From assembly GCA_947458265.1 (NCBI GenBank), contig CANGYF010000002.1, forward strand, positions 1-64,000: 64,000 nucleotides of DNA, read 5' to 3'. This stretch comes from Betaproteobacteria bacterium. Lineage in GTDB: Bacteria; Pseudomonadota; Gammaproteobacteria; Burkholderiales; CAIKXV01. The notes under the pieces were generated by a model. It worked only from the letters and a program-made list of their open reading frames with translations. It was not told the DNA's origin and made no database searches. The position numbers and the translations under genes were made by a program. Positions 1 through 7,796 of this stretch are shown here, one piece after another (position 1 is the first letter of the stretch; every line of letters starts with the position of its first letter).

Positions 1-493
1 GGCGGGGCTTCGGCTCGCGCAGGCGCCCCGCCGACGACACCCCCCGACGTGCCGGGCCGGCGGTTTCCGGTGCGGTGGCTGGGTGCCCTGGACTGCGGGA
101 GCCTGTTGTCGTGAGATGCCCGCCGCCGCTCTGGGGGAGAGGAGGGGGCAGTGGCCAGGGCGTGCGCGTCGGCCGCGGTGGAGCCCGGCAACGGCTCGGG
201 GAGATGCGTCCCCCTTATTGGGCCGTCTCCGTTTGCCGATCGCGCACACTCGACGCCCTCTTCAGATCGCGCGATGCCGCTACATTCCTCCTCCACCCCA
301 ACGGCGCGTGGAGGCCAGGCAGTGCGCGAAGGAGCGGGGGTGGGGGTTCCCCCCGCCGGGGCCGGGTGCCAACCCACCCCCCCCCGGGGGAACCCCCCCC
401 CCCCACCCCCCCCCGGCGGGCCCAGCGCCGCTCCGCGTGCATGGCCTGCTGCCGGTCGCATGCGCAAGCCCGGCGCCGTGCCAGCCACCAGCC
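1..493. other. Gene-free G/C-rich edge region
   Basis: No reading frame here has a recognisable protein. The open frames on both strands are low-complexity and rich in Arg, Pro and Gly, as expected from G/C-rich noncoding DNA. The stretch lies downstream of the leftmost receptor gene. It holds a small perfect hairpin (CCTCCAC at 290-296 with GTGGAGG at 308-314) and a block of G and C homopolymers (331-420) listed separately. I see no promoter or tRNA in it. Confidence 0.6.
331..420. repeat. G/C homopolymer block with inverted repeat
   Basis: Plus-strand G runs (336-346) are followed by very long C runs (about 377-414). GGGGGTTCCCCC at 342-353 is the exact reverse complement of GGGGGAACCCCC at 386-397, so a long G/C hairpin can form. 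Read on the minus strand, the C runs are consecutive long G tracts, a strong G-quadruplex pattern. The block lies 74 bases or more past the stop of the receptor gene ending at 494, so it could help end that transcript. No T tract follows. Such homopolymers are also frequent sequencing or assembly errors. Confidence 0.55.
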
Positions 494-1561
494 CTACGAC
501 CGCAAGCCCGCCGCCCGTATCACCTTCGCCCAGGTCTCGATCTGCGCCTGTATGTACGCCGCGAACTCCGCCGGCGAGCTGCCCACCGGCTCAAAGCCCT
601 GCGCGATCAGCTTCTCGCGCATGTCTGGCGTACCGATGATCTTCACCGTCTCGGCATGCATCCGCTCGATCACCGCGCGCGGGGTCGCCGCCGGCGCGAG
701 CAGCCCGTACCAGGTGGCGGCCTCATAGCCAGGCACGCCCGACTCGATCATCGTCGGCAGTTCAGGCAGGGCCTGGGACCGCGCCCGGGTGGTCACCGCG
801 ACCGCGCGCAGGCGACCGGCCTTCACCTGCGGCATGGCTGCCGGGGTGGTGGCGAACATCAGTTGCACCTGCCCGCCCAACAGGTCGGCCAGCGCCGCGC
901 CGCCCCCCTTGTACGGCACGTGCAGCATGTCGATCTTCGCCAGGTTCTTCAGCAGCTCGCCGGCCAGGTGCGACGAGGTACCGTTTCCGGCCGACGGAAA
1001 GGCCAGCGCACCGGGCTTCGCACGCGCGAGCGCCAGCAGCTCCTTCACCGTCTTCACCGGCAGCGAGGGATGCACGACCAGCACGTTCGGCGTGATCGCC
1101 ACCTGGGAGATCGGCGCGAAGTCCTTCACCGGGTCGAACGGCACCGGAGCCAGGCTCACGTTGATCGCGTTCGGTGCGACGTTGCCCATCAGCAGCGTAT
1201 AGCCATCCGGTGCCGCGCGCGCCGCCACCTCGGTGCCGATGTTGCCGCCGGCGCCGCCGCGATTGTCGATCACCACCGTCTGCCCGAGCGCTTCCGAGTA
1301 ACGCGGTGCCAGCAGCCGCGCCACGATGTCGGTGCCGCCCCCGGGAACGAAGGCGACGATCATGCGTACCGGCTTCGACGGCCAGGCCGTCTGCGCGGCG
1401 GCCGGCATGGCGGCGAGCGGCAGCGACAGGAAGGCCAGCATCGCGTGCCATCGGCCTGCACCCGCCGGGCGCGGTGCAGCGCGACCTTCGGTCAGTGCTG
1501 CGGTGTTCATCGGTTCCATCCCTGCGTTCCTCACGTTCCTCATGTTCCCCACGTTACTCAT
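494..1561 (-). CDS. Bug/TctC-family periplasmic solute receptor (1)
   Basis: Predicted periplasmic substrate-binding protein of the tripartite tricarboxylate transporter family (355 aa as drawn). A hydrophobic signal segment ends near AAAQ at about residue 56. The mature part then opens with the family pattern WPSKPVRMIV, VPGGGTDIVAR and a DNRGGAGGNIG loop, with APDGYTLL and HVPYKG further on. Ligand is unknown; members bind carboxylates and other small organic compounds. It is the last gene of the long minus-strand cluster and overlaps the upstream dehydrogenase by ATGA. The start is uncertain: the first 14 codons are a 9-bp repeat resembling ribosome-binding sites, so ATG at 1519 or 1510 may be the real start. 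Confidence 0.9.
   Translation of the reverse strand: MSNVGNMRNVRNAGMEPMNTAALTEGRAAPRPAGAGRWHAMLAFLSLPLAAMPAAAQTAWPSKPVRMIVAFVPGGGTDIVARLLAPRYSEALGQTVVIDNRGGAGGNIGTEVAARAAPDGYTLLMGNVAPNAINVSLAPVPFDPVKDFAPISQVAITPNVLVVHPSLPVKTVKELLALARAKPGALAFPSAGNGTSSHLAGELLKNLAKIDMLHVPYKGGGAALADLLGGQVQLMFATTPAAMPQVKAGRLRAVAVTTRARSQALPELPTMIESGVPGYEAATWYGLLAPAATPRAVIERMHAETVKIIGTPDMREKLIAQGFEPVGSSPAEFAAYIQAQIETWAKVIRAAGLRS
1520..1555 (-). repeat. Four 9-bp repeats resembling ribosome-binding sites
   Basis: Read on the minus strand, four 9-bp units (AACGTGGGG, AACATGAGG, AACGTGAGG, AACGCAGGG) stand just before ATG at 1519. Three carry a purine-rich AGG or GGGG core. They lie inside the nominal 5' end of the receptor gene and just after the stop of the dehydrogenase gene. 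They may provide several ribosome docking sites for a start at 1519 or 1510, or be a slippage-prone repeat. Confidence 0.5.
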
Positions 1562-2637
1562 CCCGCCAGCGGCAGGTGTATCGCGCCACCCGCAGCCACC
1601 GAAGCTTCGATGGCCAGGGTCGCCTCCAGCGTCGCCCGGGCGGTGCGGGCATCGGGAAGGACGCAGGGCGCTCCCATGACCAGGAAGTCGAGCCAGGCGC
1701 GGGTCTCGTTAGCGATCGGGCCCCAGAACTCTCCCAGTGCCCAGTCGCCCGGGGTGCCGCTCTGCAGGAACACCATGTTCACGGCGTGGTCCGGCAGGTA
1801 CACATGCGGCATGCCCTTCTCGGAATACATCAGCTGGTCGGTATGGTCGTCGTCGAGGATCATCACGCCCGCATCGCCGATGAGTTCCACGCGGGCCGCA
1901 TGCCCGAGCGCCGGGTACATCGAAGGCAGCGCATAGCTCACCGTGAGGTTGGCCACCGTGCCTCGCCCGTAGGTCAGCAATGCGAAGTCGACATCGTCGG
2001 CGGCATGGCCGGCGGCAGCCAGCACGCCCTTCTGGCCACGCGCATAGACCTCGCGCAGCGGCTCGCCGTCGAGGAACCATCCGAGCAGGTCGACGTAATA
2101 GGTGAGCGCATCGACCACCGGCGTGGCATGCGGGTTGCGGCCCATCATCGCCAGTGCCTGCGCACGCGAATTGAACACCCGGGCCGAGGCGCCGAGGATC
2201 TTCCCGATGCGCCCCTGCAGGATCTGCTCGCGCGCGATCAGGTAGCGGTCCTTGTAGCGCCGGCTGTAGCCGACCCGAAGGTCGACGCCCGCCTTGTCCG
2301 CGGCCTCGATCACCCGATCCGCATCGGCCAGCGTCAAGGCCACCGGCTTCTCGACCAGCACCGACTTGCCGGCGGCGATCGCGCGCAGCACCGGCGCCAC
2401 GTGCTCCCCCTCGGGCGTGGACACGATCACCGCATCGACGTCCGGATGGTCGATGATCGCGTCGTTATCGGTGCCATGGAGCGCGGCGCCGCACAGTCCT
2501 GCCGTGCGCGCCGCGTTCTTCGGATCGCTGTCGGAGACCGCGATGAAGCGCACGCCCGCATGCTTCGCAGCAAGGCGCGCGCGCAGCGTACCGATCCGGC
2601 CTGCGCCGACGATGCCCAGGCCGACCGGCTTCATCAT
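1558..2637 (-). CDS. Gfo/Idh/MocA family NAD(P)-dependent oxidoreductase
   Basis: 359-aa predicted sugar or polyol dehydrogenase. The N-terminal Rossmann fold starts with GIVGAGRIGTLRA (about residues 8-20), followed by an EKPVAL segment near residue 95, whose Lys is the usual catalytic position, and a C-terminal alpha/beta domain containing YADLLGW-like residues. Myo-inositol 2-dehydrogenase and related enzymes share this layout; the substrate here is unknown, but a sugar acid or inositol-type polyol fits the neighbours. The start ATG at 2637 (followed at once by a second ATG) overlaps the stop of the upstream receptor gene, and its own stop overlaps the downstream receptor, so all three are probably translationally coupled. 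Confidence 0.9.
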   Translation of the reverse strand: MMKPVGLGIVGAGRIGTLRARLAAKHAGVRFIAVSDSDPKNAARTAGLCGAALHGTDNDAIIDHPDVDAVIVSTPEGEHVAPVLRAIAAGKSVLVEKPVALTLADADRVIEAADKAGVDLRVGYSRRYKDRYLIAREQILQGRIGKILGASARVFNSRAQALAMMGRNPHATPVVDALTYYVDLLGWFLDGEPLREVYARGQKGVLAAAGHAADDVDFALLTYGRGTVANLTVSYALPSMYPALGHAARVELIGDAGVMILDDDHTDQLMYSEKGMPHVYLPDHAVNMVFLQSGTPGDWALGEFWGPIANETRAWLDFLVMGAPCVLPDARTARATLEATLAIEASVAAGGAIHLPLAG

Positions 2638-3638
2638 TCCACCTTGATCCCGGCTTCCTTGATGACCTTCGACCACTGCGCGATCTGCTGCTTCACGTAG
2701 GCGGCAAAAGCCTGGGGCGTGTCGCCAACCGGCTCCAGGCCCTGTGCCATCAGGCGCTCTCGCACGTCCGGGGTGGCCAGCGCCTTCAGGATGTCGGCAT
2801 GCAGCCGGGCGACCAGCGCAGGCGTTGCACCGGCCGGCAGGAACACGCCGTTCATGTTGTCGGTGACGAAGTTCGTGAAGCCCTGCTCCACCATCGTCGG
2901 CACGTCGGGCAGACTGGCCGAACGCTTCGCGCTGGTGATCGCCAGCGCGCGCAGCTTGCCAGCCTGCACATGCGGCACCGCTGGCGGCTGCGCCATGCAG
3001 CCGACCGGGTTCTGGTTGCCGACCACCGAGGTGGTCGCCGGGCCGGCACCGCCGTAGGGTACGTGCTGGATGTCGACGCCGGTCATCCCCTTGAACATCT
3101 CGCACGACAGTTGCGGCGTGGTGCCGAGCCCGGGCGAGGCATAGCTGAACTTGCCCGGTTGCGACTTGACCAGCGCGACCAGTTCCTTCATCGACTTCGC
3201 GGGAACCGACGGATGCACGACGAACAGGTTCGGCGAGGTCGCGGCGTTGGTCACCGGCACGAAACTCTTGAACGGATCCCAGCGCAGCTTCTCGTACAGT
3301 GCAGGGTTCACCACGTAGCTGGAGCTGGTGACGAGCACGGTGTAGCCATCGGGCGCGGCGCGGGCGGCGATCTCCACGCCCAGGTTGCCGCCGGCACCGG
3401 CGCGGTTGTCGATCAGCACCGTCTGGCCCCACAGGTCGCCCAGCCGCTGGCCGAGCAGCCGCGCCACGATGTCGGTCGGGCCGCCCGGCGCGAACGGTAC
3501 GATCATGCGTACCGGGCGCGACGGAAAGGCGTCGCCGTCCTTTGCCTGTGCGAAGGCCGCGCCAGCGTTGAACAGGCCGGCTGCACCGAACAGTGCACCT
3601 GCGATGATGGCCCGCCGTGCGGGTAGATTCATGTCCAC
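2634..3638 (-). CDS. Bug/TctC-family periplasmic solute receptor (2)
   Basis: 334-aa Bug receptor with a signal peptide ending near AFAQA (residue 31), FPSRPVRMIVPFAPGGPTD at the mature N terminus, DNRAGAGGNLG and HVPYGG. GTG at 3638 is taken as start because GAGGAG lies six bases before it; ATG at 3632 is the alternative. Unlike most neighbours it carries two cysteines (in LSCEMF and VGCMAQ). It shares these only with the next gene, with which it is clearly paralogous (HVPYGGAGPA versus HVPFNGAAPA). It overlaps the downstream Gfo/Idh gene by ATGA. Ligand unknown. Confidence 0.9.
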   Translation of the reverse strand: MDMNLPARRAIIAGALFGAAGLFNAGAAFAQAKDGDAFPSRPVRMIVPFAPGGPTDIVARLLGQRLGDLWGQTVLIDNRAGAGGNLGVEIAARAAPDGYTVLVTSSSYVVNPALYEKLRWDPFKSFVPVTNAATSPNLFVVHPSVPAKSMKELVALVKSQPGKFSYASPGLGTTPQLSCEMFKGMTGVDIQHVPYGGAGPATTSVVGNQNPVGCMAQPPAVPHVQAGKLRALAITSAKRSASLPDVPTMVEQGFTNFVTDNMNGVFLPAGATPALVARLHADILKALATPDVRERLMAQGLEPVGDTPQAFAAYVKQQIAQWSKVIKEAGIKVE

Positions 3639-3678
3639 TTCGTTCTCCTCGTTGCATGCACCGGGCCGAAGGGCCCGG

Positions 3679-4719
3679 TCATTCGGCCTTGATGTTCGCC
3701 TCGCGGATCACCTTGCCGTACATCTCGACTTCCTCCCGGACCTGCCGGGCGAACTGCGCTGGTGTGTTCGCCACCGGCTCGAAGCCCAGCGGCCCGAGCC
3801 GGTCCTGCACGTCGGGCAGCATGACAATGCGTGCGATCTCGGCATGCAGCCGGTTGACGATCGACACGGGCGTACCAGTCGGTACGAACACGCCGGTCAT
3901 CAGGTCGTTCACGAGGCCGGGAAACCCACTCTCGGCCATGGTCGGCACGTCGGGGTTCTGTTTCCAGCGCTGGGCACTGGTCACCGCGATCGCGCGCAGT
4001 GCGCCAGACTTCAGCTGCGGCTGGGCCGGCGGCAGGCCGAGGCAGCCGATCGGGGTCTGGTTGCCCACCAGCGAGTTGACCGCCGGCGCCGCGCCGTTGA
4101 ACGGAACGTGCTGGATGTCGATCTTCGTCGCCACGCGCAGCATCTCGCAAGTGAGTTGGCCAGTGGTACCCGTGCCGGGCGATGCATAGCTGAACTTGCC
4201 TGGGTTCGCGCGCACCAGCGCAATCAGTTCCGACAGGTTCTTCGCAGGCACCGACGGATGCACGACCAGGATGTTCGGCGTGGTGTTCGCGCGGGTGACG
4301 GCGACCAGGTCCTTGAACACATCGTAGCCGGGCTTGCTGAACAGCGTCTGGTTGACCACCACCGAACTGCTGGTGAACAGTACCGTATGGCCGTCAGGTG
4401 GCGCCTTCGCAGCGAGCGCCATGCCGATGTTGCCGCCGGCCCCGACCCGGTTGTCGACCACCACGGGCTGCCCCCAGGCCTCGGTCATCTTCGGCCCGAT
4501 GACCCGGGCCGCGACATCCGTCGGGCCGCCGGGGGCGAACGGCACGATGATGCGCATCGGCCGCGACGGGAACGAAACCGGTTCGGCGGCCTCCGCAACC
4601 GCAACCGGCAGCGCCATGCAGACGAGCAGCAGCATGCCGGCCTTCATCACTGCAGCATGCCGCGGCAGGCTAGCGGCCGGGTTCCCCTGCGCTTGCGCGC
4701 CGTCATCGATCGTTGTCAT
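3679..4719 (-). CDS. Bug/TctC-family periplasmic solute receptor (3)
   Basis: 346-aa Bug receptor. The mature part begins FPSRPMRIIVPFAPGGPTD, followed by DNRVGAGGNIG, PPDGHTVLF and HVPFNG. The export signal around VCMALPVAVAEA is preceded by about 24 extra residues, so ATG at 4647 is a possible alternative start; no good ribosome-binding site decides. Cysteines in LTCEML and IGCLGL match those of the preceding paralogue in position. The gene begins five bases after the upstream receptor stop, so the two are probably co-translated. Ligand unknown. Confidence 0.88.
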   Translation of the reverse strand: MTTIDDGAQAQGNPAASLPRHAAVMKAGMLLLVCMALPVAVAEAAEPVSFPSRPMRIIVPFAPGGPTDVAARVIGPKMTEAWGQPVVVDNRVGAGGNIGMALAAKAPPDGHTVLFTSSSVVVNQTLFSKPGYDVFKDLVAVTRANTTPNILVVHPSVPAKNLSELIALVRANPGKFSYASPGTGTTGQLTCEMLRVATKIDIQHVPFNGAAPAVNSLVGNQTPIGCLGLPPAQPQLKSGALRAIAVTSAQRWKQNPDVPTMAESGFPGLVNDLMTGVFVPTGTPVSIVNRLHAEIARIVMLPDVQDRLGPLGFEPVANTPAQFARQVREEVEMYGKVIREANIKAE

Positions 4720-4723
4720 TGTC

Positions 4724-5713
4724 TCAGTCCGTCTGAAGTTTCGCGGCCTTGATCACCTCGGCCCAGCGTTTGTATTCCTCGCGGATGAAGCGCGCGGTCT
4801 CGGCCGTGGTGCTCTTCATCGGTTCTGCACCGATGCTGGCGAGCCGCTCGCGTACCTCGGGCTCGAACATCAGGCGCGACAGTTCGGTGTTCATCCGGTC
4901 GACGATCGGGCGCGGCGTCTTCGCCGGCAGGAACACGCCGTACCAGGTCAGCACTTCGAGCCCCGGGAAGCCGGCCTCGGCGATGGTCGGGATCTCGGGG
5001 GCATTGGGCACCCGCGCGGGCGTGAGCGTCGCCAGTGCGCGCAGCTTGCCCGAGCGGATCTGCGCCAGCGCAGCGCCGGTGCCGATCGTGATCAGCTGCA
5101 CGTTGCCGGCGACGGTATCCATCATCGCGGTGGCCGCTCCCTTGTACGGCACATGGACCATGCTGGTGCCGGTACGCACCGCGAGCAGTTCCGTACCCAG
5201 GTGGTTGGAGGTGCCCACCCCGCCGGAGCCGAAACTGATCTTGCCCGGGTTCGCCCGGGCATAGGCGACCAGTTCCTTCACGCTCTGCGCCGGTACCGAC
5301 GGATGCACCGCAAGCAGGTTCGGGATCCAGGCGACCAGCGATACCGGCTCGAAGTCCTTGAACGGGTCGAAGCCGAGCTTTCGGTACATGCTCGGACTGA
5401 TCACGAAGCCGGGTGCGACCAGCACGGCGGTATAGCCGTCCGGCGCGGAGCGCGCGACGATCTCGGCACCGAGGTTACCGCCGGCGCCGGGACGGTTGTC
5501 GGTGAGCACCGGCTGGCCGATGGCATCGCCCAGTCGGATCGCCAGGGTGCGGCCGAGGATGTCGGTGCCGCCGCCGGGCGGGAACGGCAGCACCAGCCGT
5601 ACCGGCTTGACCGGCCAGGCGGGCTGGGCATGGGCGGCGCCGACACAAAGCAGGGCCAGCGCGCCGATGGCGGCGGTCGCGGCGGTCGTGGAACCGGGTC
5701 CGTGGTTGCGCAT
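4724..5713 (-). CDS. Bug/TctC-family periplasmic solute receptor (4)
   Basis: 329-aa Bug receptor. ATG at 5713 follows a strong GGAGGAGG ribosome-binding site. The signal peptide ends near AAHAQ (residue 30); the mature protein starts WPVKPVRLVLPFPPGGGTD and has DNRPGAGGNLG, APDGYTAVL and HVPYKGAAT. It is the first of the three consecutive receptor genes and sits 105 bp downstream of the otnC-like gene. The strong own ribosome-binding site suggests high expression of this receptor relative to the enzymes. Ligand unknown; a four-carbon sugar acid is a guess from position only. Confidence 0.9.
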   Translation of the reverse strand: MRNHGPGSTTAATAAIGALALLCVGAAHAQPAWPVKPVRLVLPFPPGGGTDILGRTLAIRLGDAIGQPVLTDNRPGAGGNLGAEIVARSAPDGYTAVLVAPGFVISPSMYRKLGFDPFKDFEPVSLVAWIPNLLAVHPSVPAQSVKELVAYARANPGKISFGSGGVGTSNHLGTELLAVRTGTSMVHVPYKGAATAMMDTVAGNVQLITIGTGAALAQIRSGKLRALATLTPARVPNAPEIPTIAEAGFPGLEVLTWYGVFLPAKTPRPIVDRMNTELSRLMFEPEVRERLASIGAEPMKSTTAETARFIREEYKRWAEVIKAAKLQTD

Positions 5714-5818
5714 CTGATCCTCCTCCGTGCAGGCTCGACCACCGGCGCCTCGGAGGCAGTCGGTGGCGGCTCGGCCCGCGGCGTTTGTTGTTGCTGCCTA
5801 TTGTGCCGCAGCCCGCGC

Positions 5819-6472
5819 TCAGCCGGGGAAGCGGCGCTCCAGTTCCGCCACCTGGGCGGGATCGAGCAGGCGGGTGCGCCGTCCGTCGAGCAGCAGCATC
5901 AGCCGGGCGGTCTGCTCGAGTTCCTCGACCGCATTGACCGCGGCCGCCAGGGAGCGCCCGGCCACCACCGGACCGTGGTTGGCGAGCAGGATCGAATGGT
6001 GCTTCGACGCGACCCTGCGCACCGCCTCGGCCAGCGCGGCATCGCCAGGCGGGAAATAGGGCACCAGGGCCAGCCGCCCGACCTGCATCACCGCATAGGC
6101 GGTGATCGGCGGAAAGACGTTGTCCGGATCGATGCCGTCGAGGCAGGAGACCGCGACCGAATGCACCGAATGCAGGTGCACCACCGCGCCGCAGTCCGCG
6201 CGCTCGCCATACATCGACAGGTGCAGGAAGCTCTCCTTCGAGGGCGCATCGCCATCGACCAGCCTGCCGTCTGCATCCAGCCGCGACAGGCGCGCCGGGT
6301 CGAGTCGCCCGAGGCAGGAGTTGGTCGGCGACATCAGCCAGCCATCGGACAACTTCACGCTCAGGTTGCCAGCCGAACCGTGCGCGAGCCCCCGGTCGTA
6401 GAGCGACCGGCCGAGCATCACGAGTTCCTCGCGCAGGCGGTCTTCGTTCGAGGCGTTCGACACGTTCAGCAT
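5819..6472 (-). CDS. otnC: Class II aldolase family, 3-oxo-tetronate 4-phosphate decarboxylase type
   Basis: 217-aa class II aldolase/adducin-fold enzyme. The Zn-site histidines are visible as HLHSVHS (about residues 98-104) and LANHGP (about 162), and the GSAGNLSVKL segment near residue 33 is the family phosphate-binding region. OtnC decarboxylates 3-oxo-tetronate 4-phosphate to dihydroxyacetone phosphate in threonate and erythronate degradation. Assignment to OtnC rather than fuculose aldolase rests on the otnK gene 35 bp upstream in the same direction. ATG at 6472 has GGAAGGATC upstream. Confidence 0.88.
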   Translation of the reverse strand: MLNVSNASNEDRLREELVMLGRSLYDRGLAHGSAGNLSVKLSDGWLMSPTNSCLGRLDPARLSRLDADGRLVDGDAPSKESFLHLSMYGERADCGAVVHLHSVHSVAVSCLDGIDPDNVFPPITAYAVMQVGRLALVPYFPPGDAALAEAVRRVASKHHSILLANHGPVVAGRSLAAAVNAVEELEQTARLMLLLDGRRTRLLDPAQVAELERRFPG

Positions 6473-6507
6473 CGCTGGATCCTTCCGTTCGGTGGTGCGG
6501 TCCGCCC

Positions 6508-7788
6508 TCAGCCGGCGAAGTCCAGTGCGGTGCTGAAGAAGTCCGGGTGGCCGAAGTTACCGGACTTCAGCGCGAGCCACATCGGCTGGCCGCCCTCGGC
6601 CGCAGTCCAGGGCACGCCGGGCGCGATCACCGGCCCGATGCGCAGGGCCGGGATGCCCAGTGCACCGACCACTGCCCCCGAGGTCTCGCCGCCGGCCACC
6701 ACCAGCCGGCGCACGCCGGCGTCGACCAGCCCGCAGGCGATGCGCGCCAGCACCTGCTCGACCCGTAACCCTGCATCGTCGCCCAGCAGCCTGCGCGCTT
6801 CGGCAACCTGCTCCGGGGAAGCGCTCGAATAGACCAGCACCGGGCCGGCGGCGAGCTTCGGTCGTGCCCAGTCGAGCGCCTGTACCACCGCACGCTCGGC
6901 ATCGTCCAGCGCCGCGGGATCCACGAACCACGACGGCGCCCCTGCGGACATGCGAGCCACCTGCTCTCGCGTCATCGCCGAGCAGCTGCCGGCGATCACC
7001 GCGCGATGGCCATCGACGGCGGGCAGCGCAGCACTGTCGATCGATGGCACCCAGCCGCGCGCGCGGAAGTTGGCTGGCAGTCCCATCGCCATGCCGGACC
7101 CGCCGGTGACCAGCGCCAGGCCGGCGCAGGCCTCGCCCAGGGTCATCAGGTGGCGCTCGCTCAGCGCGTCGGCGATCGCGATCCGCACGCCGCGCGCCTG
7201 CAGCGCGTGCATCTCGGACACGACGGCGGCAGCGCCCTGCTCCACAGTCTCGAAGCCGACCAGACCCGCCTCGCCGCGCATCTGCCTGGACAGCACGCGC
7301 ACCAGCGACGGATCGGTCATCGGATTGAGCGGATGGTCGCGCATGCCCGACTCCGACAGCAGCCGGTCGCCGACGAACAGGTAGCCTCGATAGACGCTGC
7401 GGGCATTGGCCGGGAACGCCGGACAGGCCAGCGTGAACGGCGCGTCGAGCGCATCGAGCAGCGCTTCGGCAACCGGGCCGATGTTGCCGGCGTCGGTCGA
7501 ATCGAAGGTCGAGCAGTACTTGAAGAAGAACTGCCGGCACCCCGCCGCCTGCAGCCAGCGCAGCGCACCGAGCGAGCAGGCGATCGCGTCGGCCGCGGGG
7601 ATCGATCGCGACTTCAGTGCGACCACCAGTGCATCGGCCTGCGGCACCGGCAGGTCCGCAGCCGGCTCGCCGAGCAGCACGACCGTGCGCATGCCCTGCG
7701 CGACCAGCGTGCTGGCGAGGTCGGTGGCCCCGGTGAAATCGTCCGCGATGCAGCCCAGCTGCAGGCCCGGCGATGGCGCCATGCCCAT
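6508..7788 (-). CDS. otnK: Four-carbon acid sugar kinase OtnK (DUF1537)
   Basis: 426-aa kinase, the usual length for this family. The N-terminal substrate domain starts CIADDFTGATDLAS, with FFKYCSTFDSTDAGNIGP near residue 95. The C-terminal nucleotide domain shows GGETSG near residue 350 and ends with PGVPW and LALKSGNFG. OtnK phosphorylates 3-oxo-tetronate at the 4-position, giving the substrate of the adjacent OtnC. I chose ATG at 7788 because the upstream dehydrogenase stops at 7797 and the conserved part begins about 12 residues in. The open frame continues upstream only through the neighbouring gene. Confidence 0.92.
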   Translation of the reverse strand: MGMAPSPGLQLGCIADDFTGATDLASTLVAQGMRTVVLLGEPAADLPVPQADALVVALKSRSIPAADAIACSLGALRWLQAAGCRQFFFKYCSTFDSTDAGNIGPVAEALLDALDAPFTLACPAFPANARSVYRGYLFVGDRLLSESGMRDHPLNPMTDPSLVRVLSRQMRGEAGLVGFETVEQGAAAVVSEMHALQARGVRIAIADALSERHLMTLGEACAGLALVTGGSGMAMGLPANFRARGWVPSIDSAALPAVDGHRAVIAGSCSAMTREQVARMSAGAPSWFVDPAALDDAERAVVQALDWARPKLAAGPVLVYSSASPEQVAEARRLLGDDAGLRVEQVLARIACGLVDAGVRRLVVAGGETSGAVVGALGIPALRIGPVIAPGVPWTAAEGGQPMWLALKSGNFGHPDFFSTALDFAG

Positions 7789-7796
7789 CGGCCCGC

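Noticed and set aside
83-1936. Plus-strand open frame of 617 codons at the left edge
   Set aside because: It crosses the antisense of a receptor and a dehydrogenase gene, and its first part is a C-run translation into Pro. No sign of a real protein.
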